Below, in pieces: positions 40,485 to 47,809 of a DNA stretch of 64,000 nt. A program made the translations under genes and the position numbers. This stretch comes from Amycolatopsis sp. CA-230715 (GTDB lineage Bacteria; Actinomycetota; Actinomycetes; Mycobacteriales; Pseudonocardiaceae), in NCBI RefSeq assembly GCF_018736145.1, contig NZ_CP059997.1, positions 4,463,501-4,527,500 of the forward strand, in the 5' to 3' direction. The stretch's first letter is position 1. Every line of letters begins with the position of its first letter. Below the pieces are notes generated by a model that did no database searches, had not been told where the DNA came from, and worked only from the letters and a program-made list of their open reading frames with translations.

Positions 40485-42344
40485 CTACTTTTTGGACATG
40501 TTCGCGATTATGGCCTTGGCCGCCTCGAGGCTGTGGGCACAAGACTGGTCCCGATTTACGTTACCTATTGGCGAATAATAGGTGTCCAGCACCTCTTTCG
40601 CGTCACTGTCCGTTGCTGTGTTCAACCAGGTGTGATGGCAGATATTATTTTTCGGGTCGTTGCTTCGTTCCTCGTGGACTTCGGTACCGTTGACATTCGT
40701 GCTCGTCCCCTTGAGGTCGGACTTATCGCCGAAGGTCAGGCCGAAACCGATTGTTTGATACTCGCTCGACCAGGTGCAGCTGTGCAGGTCGTGCCGCTCC
40801 TTGATCGCCTTCCCATTCAAGATTTTGTTCGCGGTGGCGTCATCGAGTGCGGTGCACGGGTCGCTCCCGAGATAACTTCCCTCGTGGTCGGGTAGTTGCG
40901 CTGGATCATTCTTCAGATTGCCTACGATAGTGATCAACGCTTGCTGTGCGGCCTGGCAGATGTCACCGGAATTATTCTGGACGTTGGCGCCGATCAGGAC
41001 GGACTTCAATTCCGTTGGCTGGACAAGGCGCTGACACGCAGGGCCTTCCTTCTCGTTGTACTTCATCTCACGAACCGGGTGCTCATCGATGTAGGACGCA
41101 CGAGGAAGTGGGTCGCCGGTGGTGTTCGTACCCAGGTTGATCATCAGCTTTCCCCCGGTTGGAGACTGATACTGACAGGTGCCGAATGAGTTGTTCTCCG
41201 GCACCGTGGTCTTGCCCAGCAGTGGTATGGAATTCGGATCGAGGAGCTTGCACGCGTCGACCATCTGGAGGCGTTCCAGGCTCAGCGGGTCTGGGTTGCG
41301 GGGTGGCCGGTTCGCGGCGTTGGTCGAATCGCTCGTCAGTTTCGATACGGCGAAGACGGTGCCGCCCGCCAGAATCAAGGTAGCCACGATGGCGCCCACG
41401 GTGATCAAGACTCGTTTCCGCTTGTTGCCCGCACCGGGCTTGATCGGTGGTGGCGGGGGTTTCGCGAGGAATCGGCCGACCTCTTCCTTGTGCTGCGCGA
41501 TCTGCGCGTGCACGGGCGGTGGCCACGGCATGCTGGCGTAGCGCACGGCGCCCAGGTAGTCGAGGAGTTGGGCCGGAGTGGGGCGGTGCGCGGGGTCCTT
41601 CGCGAGGCACGGTTCGGCGAGCTGGCGGATGGGTGGCGGCAGCATCGCCAGGTTGGGGTGGGTGTGGACGACGTTGTAGAGCGTCTGCGGGGTGGAGTTC
41701 CCGGCGAAGGGGCTCTGTCCGGTGGCCGCCATGACGAGCAGCGCGCCGAGGGAGAACATGTCGCTGGCCGGGGTGAGCGACTTCCCCTCGGCCTGCTCCG
41801 GGGACATGAAGCCGGGTGAGCCGATGACCGAGCCGGTGTGGGTGAGGTCGGTGTTGCCCTCCGCGGCGCGGGCGATGCCGAAGTCGATCACGCGCGGACC
41901 GTCGTCGGTGAGCAGGACGTTGGACGGCTTCAGGTCCCGATGGATTAACCCGACCCGGTGAATTTCGGTGAGTGCCGACGCGAGTCCGGTCGCCAGGTAG
42001 CGGATCGATTCGAGGGGCAGCGGGCCCGCCGCGTCCACCGCTTCCTTGAGTGACGGGCCGGGTACGTAGACCGACGCCAACCAGGGGATGTCCGCCTCGG
42101 GATCGGCGTCCATGACGGCGGCGGTGTAGGCGCCGGACACCATGCGCGAGGTCTCGACTTCGCGACGGAAGCGCGAGCGGAAGCCCTCGTCGTGTGCGAA
42201 ACCGGGATGAACCTGCTTCAAAGCGACCAAACGACCGTCTGGCGAGGCGCCGAGCAGGACCCGCCCCATGCCGCCCTCGCCGAGCGAGGCGAGCAACCGG
42301 TAGCGCCCGACCTGCCAGGCTTCGCCCGGGTTCAACGGCTTCAT
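40485..42344 (-). CDS. Transmembrane Ser/Thr kinase 5, first gene of kinase operon
   Basis: A 619-residue paralogue, promoter-proximal in the operon. The kinase is complete (GEGGMGRVLLG, Lys43, HRDLKPSNVLL, DFG). The membrane helix is VLITVGAIVATLILAGGTVF. Ectodomain cysteines: DAC, TCQY, ACQR, ICQA, DPC, SCTW, ICHHTW, SCAH, so all eight are kept although sequence is very divergent and ends MSKK rather than LPKP. Ectodomain DNA is AT-richer than the kinase half. Leu133, just before HRD, uses codon TTA. ATG 42344 follows GGGAGGGAAGAG. Confidence 0.93.
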   Translation of the reverse strand: MKPLNPGEAWQVGRYRLLASLGEGGMGRVLLGASPDGRLVALKQVHPGFAHDEGFRSRFRREVETSRMVSGAYTAAVMDADPEADIPWLASVYVPGPSLKEAVDAAGPLPLESIRYLATGLASALTEIHRVGLIHRDLKPSNVLLTDDGPRVIDFGIARAAEGNTDLTHTGSVIGSPGFMSPEQAEGKSLTPASDMFSLGALLVMAATGQSPFAGNSTPQTLYNVVHTHPNLAMLPPPIRQLAEPCLAKDPAHRPTPAQLLDYLGAVRYASMPWPPPVHAQIAQHKEEVGRFLAKPPPPPIKPGAGNKRKRVLITVGAIVATLILAGGTVFAVSKLTSDSTNAANRPPRNPDPLSLERLQMVDACKLLDPNSIPLLGKTTVPENNSFGTCQYQSPTGGKLMINLGTNTTGDPLPRASYIDEHPVREMKYNEKEGPACQRLVQPTELKSVLIGANVQNNSGDICQAAQQALITIVGNLKNDPAQLPDHEGSYLGSDPCTALDDATANKILNGKAIKERHDLHSCTWSSEYQTIGFGLTFGDKSDLKGTSTNVNGTEVHEERSNDPKNNICHHTWLNTATDSDAKEVLDTYYSPIGNVNRDQSCAHSLEAAKAIIANMSKK

Positions 42345-42550
42345 GTCACTCTTCCCTCCCAGCGTGATGCTACAAAGCGTGCACGGCCGCGATGCGACGC
42401 GCGCCGCCGGGTGGGAGTTCCGCCAAACCGCACACGGCCTGCAGCGGAGGTTCTACAGTGTGCGTTGAAACGCCAGGGTGCCCTGGAACCGCCGCGGTGG
42501 CCGACGCGTCAGACCCGGCGGAAGCGACATCGCGAAGGGGAGACGGAACC
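42345..42550. promoter_or_regulatory. Divergent promoter region: kinase operon and secreted pair
   Basis: This 206-nt gap separates the kinase operon from the divergent helical protein/WXG100-SLT genes. On the minus strand TAGCAT near 42371-42366 could be the -10 of kinase 5, about 22 nt before its start. On the plus strand TACAGT (42454-42459) is a possible -10. No -35 is convincing. Shared control of both sides is plausible. Confidence 0.4.
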
Positions 42551-42901
42551 GTGCCGAAGTACGAGATCGACGCCATGCGCTACGTCGCGGGCAAGGTCGA
42601 CAAGCTGCATGAGGAGTTCAAGAACTCCAAGGCCGCGGTAACCGGCATCCAAGGCAACAACCCCTTCGGCGAGATTCGTCATCCTGATGACCACGACCAC
42701 ACGAAGCCGCCGACTCATCCCATGCCTTCTGACAACATGGCAAACGGAGTCGGAAAGTTCACCGAGGGCGCGCAGGGCGAGTTCGAGGCTGGCGCCAACC
42801 ATATGGCGGCAACCAGTGACTTTCTCCGGACTGCGGCGAGCATGATGGAAGAACAGGACAACCAGGCCGGGGACGCGCTTAAGCGCACGGAGAAGCAGTG
42901 A
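42551..42901 (+). CDS. Small helical protein, probable ESX partner
   Basis: A 116-residue protein I do not recognise. It has an N-terminal helix (RYVAGKVDKLHEEFKNS), a central loop rich in His, Asp and Pro (HPDDHDHTKPPTHPMP, possibly metal-binding), and a C-terminal helix pair with FEAGANHMAATSDFLRTAAS. There is no signal peptide. The helix-loop-helix size and its place directly before a WXG100 fusion suggest it is the heterodimer partner in type VII export. GTG 42551 follows GGGGAGA. The next gene is 43 nt downstream. Confidence 0.65.
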   Translation: MPKYEIDAMRYVAGKVDKLHEEFKNSKAAVTGIQGNNPFGEIRHPDDHDHTKPPTHPMPSDNMANGVGKFTEGAQGEFEAGANHMAATSDFLRTAASMMEEQDNQAGDALKRTEKQ

Positions 42902-42944
42902 ATTCTATGGTGGACCGGAAGACGCGACCGGCTAGGGGGAAATA

Positions 42945-44024
42945 GTGGCACCCGTTGTTGTTCCCGGCAACTGGGCTGGCGTGATGGCGCGTGCGGGCCA
43001 GCTTGACAAAGTTGACCCTGGGAAGATCACCGAGACGGCGCAGCAGTTCAGGTCGGCGGCGGGAAACTCGAACGATCATGTGGACGGCATGAAAGCTGCT
43101 GCTGGTCACTTGAGTAACGGCACCTGGCAGGGCGATGCCGCAGACAAGTTTTTCGCATATGTCAATGAACTGGCCTCTCAAGGAAAGAAGTTCAGCGACA
43201 GACTGGATGAGGTCGCGGGCGAACTCGAAGGTCTTAGGGACACCTTGTCGGGCCTCAAGTCGACTATTGCGCAAGAGCGAACCAGTACAGATACTGAGAT
43301 ACGGAATACGGTTAACGACACAAATAAGAAAATTAGCACACTTGAGAGTCCTGCCGACGGCGCGAAGCCCGATCCTGGCGCCGCCGAAGCACTTCGTGCT
43401 CGGGTTCAGGGTGAACTCGATACGAAGGCAAACAATTTCGACACGCGGCTCACAGGTCTTCTGGGGCAGGCCAACCAGGCATTAACCGACGCGGAGACCA
43501 AGTCCAAGCAGGACATCAGCGCTGGGTACTCGAAAGTGAAGCCGCCTCGTGGGGGCGGTGGCGGTACGCATGCTTCGCGGTCCGGTGGGGGCGGCGGAGG
43601 AGGGGGCGGAGGCGGCGGTGGTGGCCTCGGTTCCAGTGGTGGGCCGCCGCCGGGTGGGCCGCCGCCGGGCAACGTGGACTCCTGGATCCGCGAGGCGATC
43701 AAGATCCTGCAGGCCAACGGGATCCCGGTGACCGACGCGGACATCCAGAAGATCTGGACGATCATCGAGAAGGAGTCCGGCGGCAACCCGCACGCGATCA
43801 ACAACTGGGATTCGAACGCGGCGAAGGGGACCCCGTCCAAGGGGCTCATGCAGTGCATCGACCCGACGTTCCAGTCGCACAAGCTGCCGGGGCACGACGA
43901 CATCTACAACCCGGTCGACAACATCATCGCCGGTGTCCGCTACACGTTCTCCCGCTACGGGGGCTTCGACGGGCACCCCGGCCTCAAGGCGATGGCGCAC
44001 GGCGGCGGTTATCAGGGCTACTAA
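42945..44024 (+). CDS. WXG100-lytic transglycosylase (SLT) fusion
   Basis: A 359-residue protein with two parts. Residues 1-195 are an ESX-type helical domain with the W-x-G turn at Trp61-Gln62-Gly63 (NGTWQGDAADKF) and a long coiled region. A Gly-rich linker (about 202-232) and Pro-rich hinge lead to an SLT lysozyme-like domain (245-359) with likely catalytic Glu277 in EKESGGNP and the GLMQCIDPTF motif. It should be exported by type VII secretion and cut peptidoglycan. Leu180 uses TTA, and the N-terminal half is AT-richer than the SLT half. GTG 42945 follows GGGGGAAA. Confidence 0.88.
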   Translation: MAPVVVPGNWAGVMARAGQLDKVDPGKITETAQQFRSAAGNSNDHVDGMKAAAGHLSNGTWQGDAADKFFAYVNELASQGKKFSDRLDEVAGELEGLRDTLSGLKSTIAQERTSTDTEIRNTVNDTNKKISTLESPADGAKPDPGAAEALRARVQGELDTKANNFDTRLTGLLGQANQALTDAETKSKQDISAGYSKVKPPRGGGGGTHASRSGGGGGGGGGGGGGGLGSSGGPPPGGPPPGNVDSWIREAIKILQANGIPVTDADIQKIWTIIEKESGGNPHAINNWDSNAAKGTPSKGLMQCIDPTFQSHKLPGHDDIYNPVDNIIAGVRYTFSRYGGFDGHPGLKAMAHGGGYQGY

Positions 44025-44033
44025 ACGCAAAAC

Positions 44034-44071
44034 CGGTGCCCGCCTCCCCCTGCGAGGGGCGGCGGGCACCG
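44034..44071. terminator. Bidirectional terminator
   Basis: CGGTGCCCGCC (44034-44044) pairs with 44061-44071, extended inwards by an imperfect CCCC/GGGG stem. On the plus strand TCTTTTG follows, and on the minus strand GGTTTTGC follows, so it can stop both the transglycosylase and the convergent L,D-transpeptidase transcripts. Confidence 0.8.
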
Positions 44072-44089
44072 TCTTTTGTGGAGTGGTCC

Positions 44090-44701
44090 TTACGCGACGA
44101 CCTGCACGGTGTCGCCGATGTTGAGCGTCGAGAAGAACTTCTGCGACGCGGCCTTCGACAGGTGGATGCAGCCGTGCGACGGCACCTTGAGGCTGCCGGT
44201 GTGGAACGCGTCGCCGGGGTAGAAGAACACCGAGTTCGGCATGGGCGCCATGTCGAACTGCTTGCTCAGGTGCATCTTCTCCTTCGAATACACATGGAAC
44301 GTGCCGGTCGGGGTGGCGTGCCCCTTGCGGCCCGAGGTCATCGGCACCGGGCCGTAGACGACGTTGCCGTCCTGCACGAGCCAGGCTTGCTTCGAGGAGA
44401 TGTCCACGCACGCGCCGGTGACGACGTTCGCGCACGGGATTCCGGCCGCCGGGGCGGGCTTCGGCTTCTCTGCGATCGGCTTCGCGGCGGGCTTCGCGGG
44501 AGGAACCGGAGCCTCCGAAGGCGACGAAGTCGACGAAGACGGTGCCGAAGTGGACGGTGCCGAAGAAGCGGGGACCGAAGCCGCGGCGGGCTGCGCGCCA
44601 CCGGCGGCGGGCGCGCTGTCGGTGCCGCCACCGGAGCAGGCGGCCAGCACGGCGGTCGCGGCCAGTGCGGCGAGTCCGACGACGATCTTCTTGATACCCA
44701 C
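44090..44701 (-). CDS. L,D-transpeptidase lipoprotein (YkuD)
   Basis: A 203-residue lipoprotein. A signal peptide ends in lipobox VLAAC. A Ser/Ala/Pro-rich spacer (about residues 30-85) precedes the YkuD domain with catalytic Cys in SHGCIHLS and the supporting His earlier (TPTGTFHVYSK region). It should cross-link peptidoglycan stems 3-3 or attach proteins to them. I chose GTG 44701, which has GGGGG six nt upstream. It faces the lytic transglycosylase, so a synthase and a hydrolase of the wall sit side by side. Confidence 0.92.
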   Translation of the reverse strand: MGIKKIVVGLAALAATAVLAACSGGGTDSAPAAGGAQPAAASVPASSAPSTSAPSSSTSSPSEAPVPPAKPAAKPIAEKPKPAPAAGIPCANVVTGACVDISSKQAWLVQDGNVVYGPVPMTSGRKGHATPTGTFHVYSKEKMHLSKQFDMAPMPNSVFFYPGDAFHTGSLKVPSHGCIHLSKAASQKFFSTLNIGDTVQVVA

Positions 44702-44803
44702 GAATAACCCCCGATAGTCAGTCCTTTGTGGTCTTTTCACCCTCCTAGACGTGGCTGGAGCCGGTTAGGTTGTCATCGCAAGGTCACGAACGGGCCACCG
44801 TCC

Positions 44804-44809
44804 TACCCT
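44804..44809 (+). promoter_or_regulatory. -10 element of the aminotransferase gene (leaderless)
   Basis: TACCCT is exactly 6 nt before GTG 44816 and is the same hexamer and spacing as at purD. A leaderless transcript is likely, although GGGCGG between them could act as a weak ribosome site. Confidence 0.5.
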
Positions 44810-44815
44810 GGGCGG

Positions 44816-45988
44816 GTGACCGAGCATGCTCCCTTCCCCGGCCCAGCCCAGCGCGCGAACGTGCCGCCCTTCCACGTCATGGACGTCCTCTCGGCCGCGC
44901 AGGCGCGGCAGCGCACGCACGGTGACGTCGTCCTGCTCGCCGCGGGGCAGCCGACCGCGGGCGCGCCGGCGCCGGTGCGCGAGGCCGCTCAGCGCGCGCT
45001 GGCCGACGGCGATCTCGGCTACACCGTCCAGCTCGGCATCCCGGAGCTGCGGGAGGCGGTCGCTGGCCACTACGTCACCCGCTACGGCCTGGACGTGAGC
45101 CCGGACGAGGTGATCATGACGACCGGATCCTCCGGGGGCTTCCTGCTGTCGTTCCTCTCCGCGTTCGAACCGGGCGACCGGGTGGCGATGGCCCGCCCCG
45201 GTTACCCCGCGTACCGGAACCTGCTGTCCGTGCTGGGCTGCGAGGTCGTCGAATTCGCCACCGACGAGCGCACCCGCTTCCAGCCGACGGTCGACCTCCT
45301 CGACGAGCTGGGCCCGATCAACGGCCTGGTGGTGGCGAGCCCCAGCAACCCGACCGGCACCGTGCTGCCGCCCGGCGAGCTGGCGGCGATCGCGGGCTGG
45401 TGCTCGTCGCGCGGGGTGCAGCTGGTCAGCGACGAGATCTACCACGGCATCTCCTACGGCGCGGAGGTCGGCTGCGCGTGGCAGAGTTCGCGCGACGCGC
45501 TCGTGCTCGGGTCGTTCTCGAAGTACTTCGCGATGACGGGCTGGCGGCTCGGCTGGCTGCTCGCGCCGCGACGGCTGCACCGGGCGATCGACGTGCTGAC
45601 CGGCAACTTCACCATCTGCCCTCCCGCGCTGGCCCAGCGCGCCGCGGTCGCGGCGTTCACCCCGGAGTCGTACGCGGAGGCCGACGCGCACGTGGAGCAC
45701 TACCGGAAGAACCGGGACGCGCTGCTCGACGGGCTGCGCGAGATCGGGCTGGGCAAGGTCGCCCCGGTCGACGGCGCCTTCTACGCCTACGTCGACGTCT
45801 CCGAGTTCACCTCGGACAGCCTCAGCTGGTGCCAGCGGCTGCTGGCGGACACCGGGGTCGCGATCACGCCGGGTATCGACTTCGACCCGGTCGACGGCGG
45901 CCGGTTCGTGCGCCTGTCGTTCGCGGGTGCCCGTGCCGATCTCGACGAGGGCGTGCGCCGCATCGGGGACTGGCTGACCGCGGGGTAG
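44816..45988 (+). CDS. Class I/II PLP-dependent aminotransferase
   Basis: A 390-residue fold-type I aminotransferase. PLP Lys is in LGSFSKYFAMTGWRLGW; the SNPTG motif (ASPSNPTGTVLPPGE), the VSDEIYHGI Asp/Tyr segment and the C-terminal RLSFAG Arg are all present. Likely substrates are aspartate, alanine or another amino acid with 2-oxoglutarate; it cannot be narrowed. The start GTG 44816 gives the usual length. The 57-residue membrane protein gene follows by 116 nt. Confidence 0.9.
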   Translation: MTEHAPFPGPAQRANVPPFHVMDVLSAAQARQRTHGDVVLLAAGQPTAGAPAPVREAAQRALADGDLGYTVQLGIPELREAVAGHYVTRYGLDVSPDEVIMTTGSSGGFLLSFLSAFEPGDRVAMARPGYPAYRNLLSVLGCEVVEFATDERTRFQPTVDLLDELGPINGLVVASPSNPTGTVLPPGELAAIAGWCSSRGVQLVSDEIYHGISYGAEVGCAWQSSRDALVLGSFSKYFAMTGWRLGWLLAPRRLHRAIDVLTGNFTICPPALAQRAAVAAFTPESYAEADAHVEHYRKNRDALLDGLREIGLGKVAPVDGAFYAYVDVSEFTSDSLSWCQRLLADTGVAITPGIDFDPVDGGRFVRLSFAGARADLDEGVRRIGDWLTAG

Positions 45989-46104
45989 GTGGGAACCCCG
46001 ATTTGTCCCTGAACGTTGGGGTGGGCACAAGCTTTTCCCGCCGGGACGTGGGAGTCTTCAGGCAGCGGGCCGGGTGGCCTGCGCAAGGCAACCGGAGGAA
46101 AGAA

Positions 46105-46278
46105 ATGTTCTGGAAGATCGTCGGAACGCTGATCGTCGTCTGGCTGGCGTTCACCGTGCTCGGCTTCGTCGTCAAGGGGCTGTTCTGGCTCGCGGTGATC
46201 GGTGGCGTGCTCTTCCTCGGAACCGCGGCCTACGGCGCCATCAAGGGCAGGGGTGACTCGAAGCGGCTGAACCCCTGA
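46105..46278 (+). CDS. Small two-helix membrane protein
   Basis: A 57-residue protein with two hydrophobic segments (IVGTLIVVWLAFTVLGFVV and LFWLAVIGGVLFLGTAAYG) and a basic C-terminus (KGRGDSKRLNP). ATG 46105 has a perfect GGAGGA 5 nt upstream, so translation is convincing. Similar tiny proteins are widespread in actinomycetes without known role. It lies 2 nt from the convergent methyltransferase stop, with no room for a terminator. Confidence 0.8.
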   Translation: MFWKIVGTLIVVWLAFTVLGFVVKGLFWLAVIGGVLFLGTAAYGAIKGRGDSKRLNP

Positions 46279-46280
46279 CC

Positions 46281-47123
46281 TCAGGGTTTGCGGGCCACAC
46301 CGCCGAGGGTGGTGTAGTTGACGGGCGAGAGCGGGTGCAGCCGCGGCCCGTCCGGCCACCACTCGTGGGGGTGTTTGAGGCCGGGGTCGACGAGTTCGAG
46401 ACCGTCGAAGAGGGACTCGATGTCCTCGCGGCTGCGGTAGAGCGTGTCGAGCCCGGTACCGCGGAACCGGTCGTCGAGTGAGTCGGCCACGCGCGCGGCT
46501 TCGCTGCCGTCACCGGGGTTGAACTGGTGCGCGAGCACCAGGTACGAGCCGGGGGCCACCGCGTCGACGTAGGCCTTGACCACTTCGCGCGCCTCGTCGA
46601 GGTCCTTGATGTGGTGGATGATGCCGCACATGATGACGCCGACGGGGCGGCTGAAGTCCAGGTACTTGGTGATTTCCGGGTCGGCGAGCGATTCGGCCGG
46701 ACGGGTGATGTCCGCACCGGACACGTGCGTGTACTCGTTTTCCTCGAGCACCGCGCGGCCGTGCGCCTGGACCACCGGATCGTTGTCGACGTAGACCACG
46801 TGCGCCTCGGGGCGGTAGCGCTGCGCGATCTGGTGCGTGTTCTCGGCGGTGGGGAAACCGGACCCGAGGTCGAGGAACTGGTCGATCGCCATCCGGTCGG
46901 CGAGGAACCGGACGGTCCTGACCAGCCAGTGGCGCAGTTCCCTCGCCATGTGCTGCGCTTCCGGCGCGATCTCGAGGATCTTGCGCAGCACCGCGCGATC
47001 GGACTCGTAGTGGTCGTGCCCGCCGACGAGGGCGTCGTAGACCCGCGCGATGCTCGGTGTGGCCGGATCGATCCGCACCAGTACCGGCCCGTCGTCGGCG
47101 GACCGTTGTTTCGCTGCGGGCAT
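46281..47123 (-). CDS. SAM-dependent methyltransferase, DUF574 family
   Basis: A 280-residue protein of the SAM_MTR/DUF574 group, very common in actinomycetes. Landmarks: PSIARVYDALVGGHDHYESDR, FLDLGSGFPTAENTHQIAQ (SAM loop), VVYVDNDPVVQAH and GVIMCGIIHHI. The substrate is unknown for the family. I start it at ATG 47123 behind GGGG; GTG codons upstream would add a stretch that lacks family character. Confidence 0.9.
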   Translation of the reverse strand: MPAAKQRSADDGPVLVRIDPATPSIARVYDALVGGHDHYESDRAVLRKILEIAPEAQHMARELRHWLVRTVRFLADRMAIDQFLDLGSGFPTAENTHQIAQRYRPEAHVVYVDNDPVVQAHGRAVLEENEYTHVSGADITRPAESLADPEITKYLDFSRPVGVIMCGIIHHIKDLDEAREVVKAYVDAVAPGSYLVLAHQFNPGDGSEAARVADSLDDRFRGTGLDTLYRSREDIESLFDGLELVDPGLKHPHEWWPDGPRLHPLSPVNYTTLGGVARKP

Positions 47124-47215
47124 GGGAACCCCAAGGGTTTTGACGCTCTGTGGATGTGTCGTGACCCACACTAAGCTACCGCCTCGCACCCGTGTAGTCG
47201 GATGGGCCGTCAGGG

Positions 47216-47809
47216 TTACTTTTGCGGCTCCAGCCAAGATCGCGCTTCGGCGGCGCCGAGCCACCGGTGCGCGCGGATCCCGATCTCGCCCGCTCCGTCC
47301 ACATTGGACTGACGGTCGTCGAGGAACAGGCAGTCACCAGGCGAGGCGTCCAGCCGCGAAAGCAGTTCGCGGTAGATTTCGGCGTCCGGCTTGGCCATTT
47401 TCACGTCACCGGAGAACAGGAGCACCTCGAACAACTTCGAGAACTCCTGCCCCTCCACCCACCGGCCGAACGACGACGGCGCGTTGGAAAGCAGCGCCAG
47501 CGAAGCACCCGCCTCCGACAGCGCCTCGAGGAGTTCCAGCGACGACGGCTCGAGATGGGACCAGCCCTCGATGTCCAGTTCGGTCAGTTTCGCCGACATC
47601 GCCTCGTCGACCTCGGCGCCGACCGCGTCCCCGATCGACCGCCAGTACTCGATGTCGGACGAGCCGCGGTCGTACGGCTCGCGGAGCCCCCAGTACGCGG
47701 CCTCGAATTCGGTGACGTCGGCGCCGAGCGCGGCCGCCAGCTCCGGCACCGCCTTGGTGCGCGAACACAGCACCTCGCCGTAGTCGAACACGATCCAATG
47801 GCGGCTCAC
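47216..47809 (-). CDS. HAD family hydrolase
   Basis: A 197-residue haloacid-dehalogenase-type phosphatase. Motif I is weak but present (IVFDYGEVLC, with the nucleophile Asp followed by Tyr-Gly), motif II Ser in LALLSNAPS, Lys in KMAKPDAEIY, and the acidic motif in CLFLDDRQSNVDGA. It resembles YihX/epoxide-hydrolase-N-like phosphatases. The 4-nt ATGA overlap with the threonine aldolase gene indicates an operon, perhaps for an amino-acid or sugar phosphate side reaction. The substrate is unknown. Confidence 0.9.
   Translation of the reverse strand: MSRHWIVFDYGEVLCSRTKAVPELAAALGADVTEFEAAYWGLREPYDRGSSDIEYWRSIGDAVGAEVDEAMSAKLTELDIEGWSHLEPSSLELLEALSEAGASLALLSNAPSSFGRWVEGQEFSKLFEVLLFSGDVKMAKPDAEIYRELLSRLDASPGDCLFLDDRQSNVDGAGEIGIRAHRWLGAAEARSWLEPQK

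Noticed and set aside
33332..41541. Long open frames on the plus strand opposite the kinase genes
   Set aside because: They are Arg/Gly/His-rich shadows caused by GC-rich codon bias; the minus strand encodes complete kinase motifs over the same bases.
42345..42944. Cyclic di-AMP (ydaO-type) riboswitch before the wall hydrolase gene
   Set aside because: The leader is too short and I see none of the conserved core segments.
43550..43640. Possible frameshift in the Gly-rich run of the WXG100-SLT gene
   Set aside because: The frame stays open on both sides and joins two coherent domains, so the run is a true linker.
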